From an uncultured Cohaesibacter sp. (GTDB lineage Bacteria > Pseudomonadota > Alphaproteobacteria > Rhizobiales > Cohaesibacteraceae), in contig NZ_OY762934.1 in NCBI RefSeq assembly GCF_963667045.1, positions 1,419,501-1,483,500 on the forward strand: a stretch of 64,000 nt of DNA, written 5' to 3'. The translations under genes and the position numbers were made by a program. The notes below the pieces were generated by a model that was not told the origin of the DNA, searched no databases, and worked only from the letters and a program-made list of their open reading frames with translations. How positions within the stretch are numbered: position 1 is the first letter of the stretch; each line of letters opens with the position of its first letter. Below are positions 32,603 through 41,866 of the stretch, in pieces.

Positions 32603-34588
32603 TTACCAGCCGCCGCCACCACCGCCACCGCCGCCACCACCCGACGAACCACCGCCAGAGGAGCCCGAGGACGAGGAGGCTGGCGGCGTCATTGCGCTCT
32701 TGAGGTTGGTGCCGATGGCATCGGTGACCTGCGCCAGCGAGGCAGTTGGTCGCGATGTATCGAAGTGCCCAGCATACCAGATCGGTTGATAGGACTGTCC
32801 GGGAGGCATCTGCGAGAAAACCTTCTTTTCAAAGATCTTGGACCATTTGCGTTCAACCCCCAGCGCAATGGCATAGGGCAGCAGATCTTCGTAGAGTTTG
32901 GGTGTCAGCTCTGGCATGCCTGCCGCGCTGGCCTGATAGGCCTGCTCGCTCGCCGTCACGGTCATGAACAGCTTGAGCCCCTCAACCTTGTCCATGATCT
33001 CGCGGCCCTTGAGGGTCGGCGCCTTCATCCAGTGATAGAAGGCAATCGCCAACAGCCACATGAAAACGGCCAGCAACGTTGGCCCGACTGCAAAGAAATC
33101 GGATCCTGGCATCACATCGGTCTTTTCACTGACCATGATCAAGATGGCAACAATGGCCAGGCCAGCGAGGATGATGGCTTTCAGGCCATTGCTGATCCTC
33201 TCCGGCAGCAGAGCTCCCGCAAAGACAAAGAACAGGGTCATGAACACGCCAAGGAAGACTGCGGTTGCCACTTCCAGAATAGGAAACTCGAAGGGAGGCG
33301 CCAGAAAGGTCCGCAACAGAACGAACAACACCATCGACACGACGGCAATCATGAGGCCTACAAAGCTCTTACCCATATTCTCGTGGAAATAGGTTTCGCC
33401 GGTCTCCTTGTCGATGGCGCTGGTAAAGGCCGACATGATCTTGCTCATCTGCTCATATTGCATGGTCTTCAGTTTGACCACATCACGCCCCTTGAACAGC
33501 GCCTTGAACAGGGCCTTCTCGCCAGCAGGCAAGCTCTTGACCCGACTGTCCATCTGTTTTCTGCCCGAAGCCGTGCTGCCCGGATTGTCGGTGCGATGAA
33601 GCTCGACGCTCTTGCCTTCCTCCTTGATGGAAATGAGGCCCTTGGTGCCCAGCGAGATCAGGGCCGCCATAAAGGAGGTCTGGTCGCCTTCCTCAAAGGT
33701 GCCCATGCCATAGATGTAGCTGGCGATGGCGGGCGACATGGTGTCGGGGGCCCGGAACAGGGGAATGACGGTGCCACGCTCGGGGTCCTTGCCGACCTTG
33801 ATCCACGAGTAGACCAGCCAGATGAATTGCAGCACGGCGCCGAGTATGATCACCATCATCGGACTGTTGTCGAGGACGCTGCCCAAGGCCTGTTCGGTTT
33901 GCGTTGGCTCTGCCACGATGCCCTTTGGCCAGCCCACGGCGACAGTCATGCCTTCGCCGACATCAAACCGGCGGGTCGCCTCGAAGGCAATCGCATTATT
34001 GCTCTGACCAGCCACCCGATAGCTGTTGCCCTTCTCGCCTTGGCTGCCGGTATAGACGGCGTATTGCAGAACGCTCGCCCCGTCGGGCAATTGCACAACC
34101 ACACGAGCCGCATCAATGGGAAAGGCCCACTCCGTGCCGATAGCGTTCCAGTAGATTTCGTCATAGTCATCGAAAAAGCCGATAGAATCGTCGACGCTGT
34201 AGGAGATCTCGTAGGTGTGGACGCCATTCTGCAGAAGCACGTCAGCGTCGCCGATGCGCAGGCGGAAATAGCGCCCCTCATGGCTGGTCTGGTATGGCTC
34301 GCTCCGTCCATCACGCAGCACGGCCCTGACCGTGGGATTGATGTGAACATAGGTTCCACGCCTGCCACGGTAACTCTCGGGGATATCGCGCAGCAGGCCG
34401 CGCTTGATCTGATCCCCCTCGACATTGACCGAAATGACCTCGGTGATATCAACCGTGCGGTCCGTGTTGACGGTGATGGCAACCTGATAATCGGTAATGC
34501 GCTCGCGGGCAAACGCCTCGGGGCTTCCCATTCCGAACAGCAGACAAAGGGTTGCGATGACTGAATAGAACAGGCTACGAAGCATCAT
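32603..34588 (-). CDS. DUF2207 predicted membrane protein with Gly-rich tail
   Basis: The 661-residue protein has a signal peptide (MMLRSLFYSVIATLCLLFGM), then a long extracytoplasmic DUF2207 domain with blocks ITDYQVAITVNTDRTVDITE and GLLRDIPESYRG and DEIYWNAIGTEWAFPI. Membrane segments lie near 260-285, 425-450, 460-480, 490-510 and 520-540. The C-terminus ends in Ser/Gly-rich repeats and a long Gly run with a final Trp. DUF2207 has no established function. Downstream of LemA on the same strand, the pair is a common gene neighbourhood in bacteria. The double ATG at 34588/34585 follows GGAAGGTGG. Confidence 0.85.
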   Translation of the reverse strand: MMLRSLFYSVIATLCLLFGMGSPEAFARERITDYQVAITVNTDRTVDITEVISVNVEGDQIKRGLLRDIPESYRGRRGTYVHINPTVRAVLRDGRSEPYQTSHEGRYFRLRIGDADVLLQNGVHTYEISYSVDDSIGFFDDYDEIYWNAIGTEWAFPIDAARVVVQLPDGASVLQYAVYTGSQGEKGNSYRVAGQSNNAIAFEATRRFDVGEGMTVAVGWPKGIVAEPTQTEQALGSVLDNSPMMVIILGAVLQFIWLVYSWIKVGKDPERGTVIPLFRAPDTMSPAIASYIYGMGTFEEGDQTSFMAALISLGTKGLISIKEEGKSVELHRTDNPGSTASGRKQMDSRVKSLPAGEKALFKALFKGRDVVKLKTMQYEQMSKIMSAFTSAIDKETGETYFHENMGKSFVGLMIAVVSMVLFVLLRTFLAPPFEFPILEVATAVFLGVFMTLFFVFAGALLPERISNGLKAIILAGLAIVAILIMVSEKTDVMPGSDFFAVGPTLLAVFMWLLAIAFYHWMKAPTLKGREIMDKVEGLKLFMTVTASEQAYQASAAGMPELTPKLYEDLLPYAIALGVERKWSKIFEKKVFSQMPPGQSYQPIWYAGHFDTSRPTASLAQVTDAIGTNLKSAMTPPASSSSGSSGGGSSGGGGGGGGGGGW

Positions 34589-34717
34589 ACCGACCACCTT
34601 CCGATCATGTACGGCAAATGGGAAAGCCCGACGCCGCACCGGGCATCGGCACGCTGCGGCAGGCAGCAAATTGGCAACCCGGTTTTGTCAGATGACCGGG
34701 CACGAAATGGACTTTGA

Positions 34718-35278
34718 TCAGAACTTGACCTGCGGCGTTGCGCGATCTTCCTCGTTGTCCAACTCAAAATAGTCCTTCTTGGCATAGGAGAAGAAGCCGG
34801 CAACGATGTTGGACGGGAACTGGTCGATCATCGTGTTGAGATTGCGGACTGTGCCGTTGTAGTAGCGGCGGGCAAGCTGGATTTCGTCCTCGGCCTTGGC
34901 CAGCTCCTGCTGCAGGTTCTGAAAGCCCTCGTTTGCCTTGAGGTCGGGGTAGTTTTCAGCAACAGCCATAAGATTGACCAGAGCCTTGGACAGGTTGCCT
35001 TCAGCCTGTGCGCGCTCCATGGCTCCACCGCCAGAGGCGTTGGCAGCACGGGCACGCATTTCGGTGACCTTTTCAAGGGTCTCGCGTTCATGGCCCATAT
35101 AGCCTTTCACGGCTTCGACAAGGTTTGGAATGAGATTGGCCCGGCGCTTCAACTGCACATCAATGCCCGACCATCCTTCGTTGACCATCTGCCGGGTCTT
35201 GACCAGCTTGTTGTAGATGGCGATGGCGTAGAGGCCCAAAAGAACCACGATCCCGAGAAGGACCCAACTGATAGCCAT
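34718..35278 (-). CDS. LemA family protein
   Basis: The 186-residue protein has one N-terminal membrane segment (SWVLLGIVVLLGLYAIAIY) followed by a long helical domain: YNKLVKTRQMVNEGWSGIDV, QLKRRANLIPNLVEAVKGY and ENYPDLKANEGFQNLQQEL, all LemA hallmarks. GGGAG eight bases before the ATG at 35278 fixes the start; a longer frame adds a spurious N-terminus. LemA proteins are membrane-anchored with unknown mechanism. It is 129 bp upstream of the DUF2207 gene, and the two are likely co-transcribed. Confidence 0.93.
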   Translation of the reverse strand: MAISWVLLGIVVLLGLYAIAIYNKLVKTRQMVNEGWSGIDVQLKRRANLIPNLVEAVKGYMGHERETLEKVTEMRARAANASGGGAMERAQAEGNLSKALVNLMAVAENYPDLKANEGFQNLQQELAKAEDEIQLARRYYNGTVRNLNTMIDQFPSNIVAGFFSYAKKDYFELDNEEDRATPQVKF

Positions 35279-35585
35279 TATCATGTCTCCCATACTATAA
35301 ATTCGTATTCCTGTGAGCCAGGTTTGTTTCCGGAGATTAACCCACAGAAGGCAAAGTGCAAGCAAGAGTTGGCCACGGCCACAGTATTTACCCCTTACCT
35401 ACCTCTTTCGACCAACGGCGCAGCGTGGCCGCTGTACTCGCTGGCGAGATGGTTTAAAATGGCTGCTCGCCGTCACCGCAACCAGTCGCCGGAAAGGATT
35501 GCAGCTCAAAAGCGCGAAGCCGGATGCCCCTCGCTATCAGGAGCGGGCATCTTGGACCGGCATCAGGAAATGAGGAGGAGAGCCG

Positions 35586-36737
35586 ATGACCCATGGTAGA
35601 CGCCATGATACAAAGCATGAGAAGCCACCGCAGCGCTCACTCGCACGCCGTGTCTTTGTCTTCATCCTGTTTGCTGTCATTCTGGCATTCCTGTTTATCC
35701 TCGTCCTGTTTTTCGCCATTGGTTTCTTCGCCGCTCCACCGCTTGCACAGGCAGCAAACGCATCCGCAACAGGAAACAGCGAGCAGTCCATGATACTGAC
35801 AGACCATCCTCTCTCCGACAGCCTCTGGAACACCCGAACCGGACAGAAAGCCTCGGTGCGGGCGCTTGCCGAGGCCATCGCTGGAGCCCGTTATCTGTTG
35901 CTCGGTGAAAAACACGACAATCCCCGCCATCATACGTTGCAGGCCCGGATACTGGAGGAGGCCGCCACACGGATCGCCCAGAGCGAACGCAAGGGGCATG
36001 TGATCCTTGAAATGCTGGAGCCGCATCATCAGCCCGCTCTCGATGCCATCACGCAAAAGGTCGGCGAAACCATCGTTTCCGGCCCTGAGGCGCAGAAAAT
36101 CTCGGAAATCCTGACAAAACCCCTGGGGCAGGCGCTGGAATGGGAGAAGCGAGGCTGGCCGGACTGGACACTCTACCAGCCGATTTTTACCATAGCTCTT
36201 GCCCATCGCATGACCTTGCACGCAGGCAATCCGGAACGGGACGACCTGCTGGCAGCTGGCCGCAAGGGGATCCTGTCTGATGATTTGGAGAAGGATCTCA
36301 GGTGGGAGCTGGACTATGACGCCAGCCAGCGCGACAGCCTCACCGAGGAATTGGTCGCCGCCCACTGTGGCATGATGGGACCGGGTTCGGTCGGTCCGCT
36401 GATGACGATGCAGCGGCTCAAGGACGCCCACATGGCGCGGGCCATGCGGCAGGCTGGCACTGCAGACGATCTTTCGATCCTCATCGCCGGTAACGGTCAC
36501 ACCCGAAAGGACCGCGGCGTGCCGATGTTTCTGGCACCCGGCAAGGACGTGGTCTCCATCGCCTTATTGGAGGTCGTGAGGGACAGCAACGACCCGGCCG
36601 CCTACCCCGGTTTTGATGCTGCACTCTATGATTTTGTCTGGTTCACACCCCGCGTTGATGAGATTGACCCTTGCGAGAAGTTCAAGGAGCAACTGAAGGC
36701 TATGCAACACGGACAGACGTCTTCAAACATGCAGTAA
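35586..36737 (+). CDS. ChaN-like membrane-anchored protein
   Basis: The 383-residue protein begins with a basic segment and one membrane helix (RVFVFILFAVILAFLFILVL). The periplasmic domain matches ChaN: ARYLLLGEKHDNPRHHTLQA, DWTLYQPIFTIA and ILIAGNGHTRKDRGVP. ChaN binds haem-iron in some bacteria; GNGHTRKDRGVP and GEKHDNP are the haem/metal-contacting family blocks. Most ChaN proteins are lipoproteins, and this one has no lipobox and seems held by the uncleaved helix. GAGGAG precedes the ATG. It is divergent from LemA across a 307-bp gap. Confidence 0.82.
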   Translation: MTHGRRHDTKHEKPPQRSLARRVFVFILFAVILAFLFILVLFFAIGFFAAPPLAQAANASATGNSEQSMILTDHPLSDSLWNTRTGQKASVRALAEAIAGARYLLLGEKHDNPRHHTLQARILEEAATRIAQSERKGHVILEMLEPHHQPALDAITQKVGETIVSGPEAQKISEILTKPLGQALEWEKRGWPDWTLYQPIFTIALAHRMTLHAGNPERDDLLAAGRKGILSDDLEKDLRWELDYDASQRDSLTEELVAAHCGMMGPGSVGPLMTMQRLKDAHMARAMRQAGTADDLSILIAGNGHTRKDRGVPMFLAPGKDVVSIALLEVVRDSNDPAAYPGFDAALYDFVWFTPRVDEIDPCEKFKEQLKAMQHGQTSSNMQ

Positions 36738-36913
36738 AGCACCATTAACGTTCGCTTAACCGACTTGGACACTTTTGCTCACCATTGTAATAATTGCCCC
36801 CGTTTTGATCATTGCATTAATCTCACGTTCAGACGGATGCCATTACATACAATAAATCGAATATATTTTATGTCGCTTCTTGCCTGATCTCCAAATCCCA
36901 AGGATATGCAGTG

Positions 36914-38086
36914 ATGCATCGCATTGCCTTTATTCTCGTGCTCTTTTTGCTCTTTCCGTCCGAAGCCTTCACCCAGACGACCGCGAGCTGGACCGTGCAG
37001 AAAATTACCGGTCTTGCCTATATTGCCGAAAAGGGTGTTGCCGCGATCAAGGTGCGTCAAGGCTCGATACTGGCTCCGGGGCAGACTCTCTCGACATCGA
37101 ACCGGACGCGTCTGTTGCTCACCAGAGGCAAGGAGCGCATTCAGGTTGGACCGGGGACGATCATGGCGATCCCGCCGGAGAAATATATCAAGCCGGGCAA
37201 AACCCTTATCCTTCAGCAAAGCGGGCAACTGCAGCTTTCCGTGAACAAGAAGGATGTGCAGCATTTTGCGGTTAGAACTCCCTATCTGACTGCCGTGGTC
37301 AAGGGCACCACTTTCACCGTCGATGTGGAGAAGAACCGCTCCAATGTATCCGTTCGCAACGGACGCGTGGAAGTCACCGACGGGGCGACCGGAAACACCA
37401 CGGAGATCACCCGCGGCCAGACAGCATCCGTCACGCAGAATGCCACCGGCAAGACGCAGATGAGCGTCACGGCAGCGGGACCGAAACCCGCCGTGCGCAC
37501 CATCCGCTCCAAGATCACCAAGCCGAATTTCTATGCGACAGTAAAGATCGAGGGCAAAAAGGTTGCTCTCCGGCCAGGAACCAAGCTCGAAACCACCTCC
37601 ATCGAGGAGGTGCGTGAGGAAGTCACCACAGCGACCTCCGGCAACGCAAGCGCCAACACCACCTCGAGCAACAGTTCCTATGCGTCACGGGACGTCAGCA
37701 TCGATAAGGGAAGCAACAAGAACAGCAGCCGAAGCAGCGAGAGCAACAGCAGCTCCTCTTCCAACAATTTATCGGCCTCGACGGCTGGTCCGGGCAACAG
37801 CAATGGCGCGGGCAACTCGCAGAACTCTAACGCCAGCAATACCGCAACAGGAACCAGCTCAAGCTCTTCGTCTTCCAACACGTCCACTTCGACAACGAGT
37901 CCGGGCAACAGCAATGGAGCGGGAAACTCGCAGAACTCCAACGCCAGCAATACCGCAACAGGAACCAGCTCAAGCTCTTCGTCTTCCGATACAACCACCT
38001 CAACGACCAGTCCGGGCAACAGTAACGGTGCTGGCAACTCGGAAAACTCCAACGCCAGCGATACAGCTCTCGGCAACGGCAAGTAG
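36914..38086 (+). CDS. Secreted FecR-domain protein with Ser/Asn-rich repeats
   Basis: The 390-residue protein has a signal peptide (MHRIAFILVLFLLFPSEAFT), then a FecR-type beta domain at about 25-190 (QGSILAPGQTLSTSNRTRLL, FAVRTPYLTAVVKGTTFTVD, NGRVEVTDGATG). The C-terminal 140 residues are low-complexity, with three copies of a 37-residue unit starting PGNSNGAGNS and rich in Ser/Thr. Classical FecR relays a signal to an ECF sigma factor; no sigma factor or TonB receptor is adjacent, and the protein is secreted without the N-terminal anti-sigma part, so it is more likely a surface or periplasmic protein. GTG at 36911 is an alternative start. A bidirectional terminator follows. Confidence 0.85.
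   Translation: MHRIAFILVLFLLFPSEAFTQTTASWTVQKITGLAYIAEKGVAAIKVRQGSILAPGQTLSTSNRTRLLLTRGKERIQVGPGTIMAIPPEKYIKPGKTLILQQSGQLQLSVNKKDVQHFAVRTPYLTAVVKGTTFTVDVEKNRSNVSVRNGRVEVTDGATGNTTEITRGQTASVTQNATGKTQMSVTAAGPKPAVRTIRSKITKPNFYATVKIEGKKVALRPGTKLETTSIEEVREEVTTATSGNASANTTSSNSSYASRDVSIDKGSNKNSSRSSESNSSSSSNNLSASTAGPGNSNGAGNSQNSNASNTATGTSSSSSSSNTSTSTTSPGNSNGAGNSQNSNASNTATGTSSSSSSSDTTTSTTSPGNSNGAGNSENSNASDTALGNGK
37790..38080 (+). repeat. 111-bp in-frame repeat of the FecR-like gene, about 2.6 copies
   Basis: The unit begins CCGGGCAACAG at 37790, 37901 and 38012, exactly 111 bp apart, encoding 37 residues. Synonymous changes (GGCGCG / GGAGCG) show moderate age. Such repeats can expand or contract by slippage. 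Confidence 0.9.
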
Positions 38087-38120
38087 GATCTGCGAAGGCA
38101 GGTTGCCTGATGGGCTCACG

Positions 38121-38155
38121 AAAAAACCGGCTTCATTTGATGAAGCCGGTTTTTT
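38121..38155. terminator. Bidirectional Rho-independent terminator
   Basis: AAAAAACCGGCTTCA (38121-38135) pairs with TGAAGCCGGTTTTTT (38141-38155) around TTTGA. A-run and T-run on both sides make it work in both directions, ending the FecR-like gene and glyQ. Confidence 0.95.
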
Positions 38156-38191
38156 GATATCGGGTGTCAATCGCCTGAGTATTGCGAAGGA

Positions 38192-39139
38192 TCAACCTTC
38201 GTAACCAAGGCCACCGGCCTTGGTCTTGAGGAATGCTTCGCCGCAGGCCTTGGCCAGCTCGCGCACGCGCAAAATGTAGCTCTGACGCTCGGTCACGGAA
38301 ATCACGCCACGGGCGTCGAGCAGGTTGAAGACGTGGGATGCCTTGATGCACTGGTCATAGGCCGGGAAGACGCAATAATGCATGCCGGCTTCGCTGCCAG
38401 CCTTCTCGCCCTGCTCCAGCAGTGCCTTGCATTCGCCTTCGGCATCCTTGAAATGCTGGAAGAGCATTTCTGTGTTGGCATATTCGAAGTTATGGCGGGA
38501 ATATTCCTGCTCTGTCTGCAGGAAGACATCGCCATAGGTGATGCGCTCGTCGCCGTCGCGGCCGTTGAAGTTGAGGTCGTAGACATTGTCGACGCCCTGA
38601 ACATACATCGCAATGCGTTCCAGACCATAGGTCAGTTCACCGGCAACCGGCGCGCACTCGATGCCTGCCACCTGCTGGAAATAGGTGAACTGGCTGACTT
38701 CCATGCCATCGCACCAGCATTCCCAGCCAAGGCCCCAAGCACCAAGGGTCGGGCTTTCCCAGTCGTCCTCGACAAAGCGGATGTCATGGACAGAGCTGTC
38801 GATGCCGATGGCCTTGAGAGACCCCAGATAGAGATCCTGCAAGTTTTCCGGGCTCGGCTTCAGAAGCACCTGAAACTGATAATAGTGCTGGAGACGGTTC
38901 GGGTTCTCACCATAGCGGCCATCGGTCGGACGGCGCGAAGGCTGCACATAGGCAGCGCGCCATGGGCGCGGACCAAGCGCGCGCAGGGTGGTTGACGGAT
39001 GGAACGTACCGGCACCGACTTCCATGTCATAGGGCTGAAGAACTGCGCAGCCGTAATCGGCCCAGTATTTCTGCAGCGCAAGGATCATGCCCTGAAAAGA
39101 GCGTGCAGGCTGCATGTGGGGGGCAAGAATGTCGGTCAT
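38192..39139 (-). CDS. glyQ: Glycine-tRNA ligase alpha subunit
   Basis: The 315-residue subunit of normal length starts [20 protein letters not shown]. Blocks [33 protein letters not shown] and [20 protein letters not shown] are class II GlyRS-alpha signatures. It forms an alpha2beta2 enzyme with GlyS, which holds the tRNA-binding parts. Downstream on the same strand is only the shared terminator, so glyS is not in the window, although the two are often neighbours in Rhizobiales. The gene upstream starts 780 bp away and points the other way, so glyQ has its own promoter. Confidence 0.97.
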   Translation of the reverse strand: MTDILAPHMQPARSFQGMILALQKYWADYGCAVLQPYDMEVGAGTFHPSTTLRALGPRPWRAAYVQPSRRPTDGRYGENPNRLQHYYQFQVLLKPSPENLQDLYLGSLKAIGIDSSVHDIRFVEDDWESPTLGAWGLGWECWCDGMEVSQFTYFQQVAGIECAPVAGELTYGLERIAMYVQGVDNVYDLNFNGRDGDERITYGDVFLQTEQEYSRHNFEYANTEMLFQHFKDAEGECKALLEQGEKAGSEAGMHYCVFPAYDQCIKASHVFNLLDARGVISVTERQSYILRVRELAKACGEAFLKTKAGGLGYEG

Positions 39140-39922
39140 CTTCCTAAGTGTCTCGTTCGAAGTGAAAAATTCAATGCTCGATTGTCCCGAAGGCTCGAGC
39201 GGACCCTAATGCAATCGAACCCATAAGAAAAGCGGGTTTTTGCGCTGTGACTATCTTCTGCAGGTCCCGTTCCGGCGTTCCCCCGGTTGTCATTCTCTGT
39301 AAGATAAAGACAAATTCCGCTGGACCGACGTGAATATATCCCCTACGATCTCATTCAGGCATCAGTTCATTGGCCTTGTTTGTCAATATGAACGGAATAT
39401 GAATGAGCCGCTCAGGCTGCATTCATATCAGCTGCTGTATAAGCCCGCGCATCGGCCTCAGGAGATGCGACTTGGTCCTGCGCCACAAGGAAATGAATTC
39501 CCTAAATCCATAATCAAATCGGTTCGGTTGTCTTTTTGATGGCTGGACCCGCGATCTGCCTTTGACATCACGCTGTCGGGCTCTCCGCCTTCCTTGTCCC
39601 CACTCGAAGGCTGGAAGTTCATGGTTTCGTGATGAAATTGCTCTTGCGTCCCCCAACGCGCAATTTGTTCAAAGGCGGATCGCATTTCCTTTCCCCCCTC
39701 ACCTCTTCCATCTACCGTTGCCAGTACCCCGGCGATCTTCTGGGTTTATTGGCAACACGATTGCAAAGCGTAGCCCTGCCACTAGCGCCCTTCATTGGCT
39801 ACGCGTTCCGAGCAACCCTGCCGTGACTCACGTCCTTTTTGAATTTTTCCACTGGCATCCTGACGACGAGTTCTTTAGATGCAGGCCATCGATCCGTCGA
39901 GCCAAAGGGATGGCATATAAAG
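39140..39922. other. Non-coding divergent region, glyQ / YitT
   Basis: Nothing coding is supported in 783 bases. It should contain the glyQ promoter near 39200 and the YitT promoter. Open frames here end in or overlap the YitT start and have no ribosome site. Confidence 0.5.
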
Positions 39923-40543
39923 ATGACAAAGACCGACTCTGTTAAAAGCAGCGACAAGCACAGTCTTCTGGAAGATGTTCAGGGCCTCGCCTTCGGGGTG
40001 TTCGCCTGCGCGCTGGGCATGGTGTTCCTGACCCAACTGGGCTTTCTGACGGGCCAGACGGCGGGCCTTGCCCTGCTGATCACCTATCTGACGGGATACG
40101 ACTTCGGCACGGTGTTCTTTCTGGTCAACATTCCCTTCTACTGGTTCACCTATCACCGCATGGGGTTGCGTTTCACCATCAAGTCCGTCATCTGCGTCGT
40201 TGCCATGTCTGGGATGATGAAGTTTGTCAGCCCGGCCATCAGCTTCGAACATCTGGACCCATTGGTGGGCATGTTGGCCTTTGGTGCCATGGTCGGCGCG
40301 GGGCTACTGGCCATTATCCGCCACGAGGGCAGCCTCGGCGGTGTGGGCGCGATGGCGGTGACCATTCAGGAGTTCACCGGTTTCCGCGCAGGCTATGTGC
40401 AGCAATTGCTGGATTTGGTGATCTTTGCAACCGCCCTGTTCTTTTTCTCGTGGCAGACCGTGGCCTGGTCGGTCTTCGGCTCCATCGTGCTCAATTCCAT
40501 CATTGCCATCAACCACCGCCGCGACCGCTATATCGGCCGATGA
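39923..40543 (+). CDS. YitT family membrane protein
   Basis: The 206-residue protein has about five to six hydrophobic segments from residue 20 to 190. The pattern GFLTGQTAGLALLITYLTGY, LVNIPFYWFTYHRMG and GLLAIIRHEGSLGGVGAMAV matches YitT-type proteins (formerly DUF161). The C-terminus is basic (NHRRDRYIGR). No substrate is established for the family. The ATG at 39923 starts a normal-length protein; a longer frame is unsupported. It lies 129 bp before moaB on the same strand. Confidence 0.88.
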   Translation: MTKTDSVKSSDKHSLLEDVQGLAFGVFACALGMVFLTQLGFLTGQTAGLALLITYLTGYDFGTVFFLVNIPFYWFTYHRMGLRFTIKSVICVVAMSGMMKFVSPAISFEHLDPLVGMLAFGAMVGAGLLAIIRHEGSLGGVGAMAVTIQEFTGFRAGYVQQLLDLVIFATALFFFSWQTVAWSVFGSIVLNSIIAINHRRDRYIGR

Positions 40544-40671
40544 GCGGAGCATCGGGCCAACAGCTGAGGCACGATTGCTCCGGGGCTGCGGCTTGACAGG
40601 ATGGAGGGAAAAGCTGATAGATCAGGTTCCGGTTTCAATCACCCCGCATCCAACTCAACAGGACTGACGCC

Positions 40672-41232
40672 ATGGCCCATGCCCCTTCTGATCGCCCGCT
40701 CGCTTTCATTCCCCTGAAAATCGCGATCCTGACCGTCTCCGACACCCGGACAATGGCTGACGACAAGTCCGGCCAGACGCTGGTTGATCGCCTTGAAGCG
40801 GCGGGGCACATTCTGGCAGACCGGGCCATCGTCAAGGACGACGTTGAGGCCATTCAGGCGCAAACCAAGGCATGGATTGCCAATGAGAGCATCGATGTGA
40901 TCATTTCGACCGGCGGCACCGGCTTTACCGGTCGTGACGTGACCCCGGAGGCAATGACGCCGCTGTTCGACAAGCATATGGACGGCTTTTCCTGGCTGTT
41001 TCACAAGATCTCATTCGAGACTATCGGCACGTCGACCATCCAGTCACGTGCAACAGCCGGGCTTGCCGGAACGACCTTCATTTTCAGCATCCCCGGTTCA
41101 ACAGGTGCCTGCAAGGACGCTTGGGACGGTATTTTCGCCCCTCAGCTCGATTATCGCCACCGCCCCTGCAATTTCGTCGAGATCATGCCGCGGCTTGATG
41201 AGCATCTGAAAAGAGAAAAAGCCCGCACCTGA
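40672..41232 (+). CDS. moaB: Molybdenum cofactor biosynthesis protein B
   Basis: The 186-residue protein has the MogA/MoaB fold signature [20 protein letters not shown] and the [19 protein letters not shown] nucleotide-loop segment. MoaB/MogA adenylates molybdopterin before metal insertion. The length and the C-terminal NFVEIMPRL favour MoaB over MogA. No other moa gene is near. Initiation is at an ATG following GGACTGACGCC, a poor ribosome site. Confidence 0.92.
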   Translation: MAHAPSDRPLAFIPLKIAILTVSDTRTMADDKSGQTLVDRLEAAGHILADRAIVKDDVEAIQAQTKAWIANESIDVIISTGGTGFTGRDVTPEAMTPLFDKHMDGFSWLFHKISFETIGTSTIQSRATAGLAGTTFIFSIPGSTGACKDAWDGIFAPQLDYRHRPCNFVEIMPRLDEHLKREKART

Positions 41233-41245
41233 GCCGTCCATGCAA

Positions 41246-41265
41246 GCGGCTCCTCCGGGAGCCGC
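41246..41265 (+). terminator. Hairpin after moaB
   Basis: GCGGCTCC and GGAGCCGC form a perfect 8-bp stem around TCCG, 14 bp after the moaB stop. There is no T-run, so it may be Rho-linked or only a 3' stabiliser. Confidence 0.4.
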
Positions 41266-41370
41266 ACGGGAACACTGCCGCATTTTGCAACAGCACGCGT
41301 AACGACCCCATCATTGACGCGATGGGGCGATGTAGCAGCGGGTGTTTGAAAGGCGATAGACGGCGGCGGC

Positions 41371-41706
41371 TCAGGCCACCTCACGCAACGAGGCGCCCAG
41401 ACGGCGGATGGCATCGAAATCGCTGAGTGCCGTGTTCATCCGCGGGAAGGTTTCCATGCTGGCGGCCGTCATGGCGACATAGAAGCTGTCCAGCTGCTCG
41501 TCCTGATCCAGATCGCGCAATTTCTGCAGGGCGTCGATGATATTCTGACAATCAGAGTAGCATGGTGTGCCAGACTGGGTGCACCACGCCAGTTTCACAT
41601 ATGCGCCGAAACGCGGCCCCGAAAGGTTGCCTTCCTCAAGCTGCCTTTTGGCATAAGCTGCCAAGTCCTCAACCAATGAATCCAACACAAACAAGTCTGT
41701 CGACAT
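41371..41706 (-). CDS. Hypothetical protein
   Basis: The 111-residue protein has no signal peptide or membrane segment. It looks helical, with a CTQSGTPCYSDC segment holding three cysteines that could bind a metal, and LQKLRDLDQDEQLDSFYVAM with acidic residues. AAGGAAC precedes the ATG. I do not recognise it. It lies between moaB (convergent) and the YgfZ-like gene (same strand, ending 161 bp upstream). Confidence 0.65.
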   Translation of the reverse strand: MSTDLFVLDSLVEDLAAYAKRQLEEGNLSGPRFGAYVKLAWCTQSGTPCYSDCQNIIDALQKLRDLDQDEQLDSFYVAMTAASMETFPRMNTALSDFDAIRRLGASLREVA

Positions 41707-41866
41707 CTGATTGTTCCTTCGTCCCCACTGGACTCCAGACTAGACAGAGATGCTTAATAAAGGATTGAGGGGGCGAGGGCTGATTGTATTTTTGTTAAGC
41801 ATAGACCAAAAGTGATATTCGACCCGTACCGCCTTGCCCGTTGATCACACAGGCTTTTCGGCGATC

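Noticed and set aside
32765-34564. 599-codon open frame on the plus strand opposite the DUF2207 gene
   Set aside because: It is a mirror of the DUF2207 gene: His/Gln/Asp-rich composition, no ribosome site and no domain. The minus-strand frame has clear family motifs.
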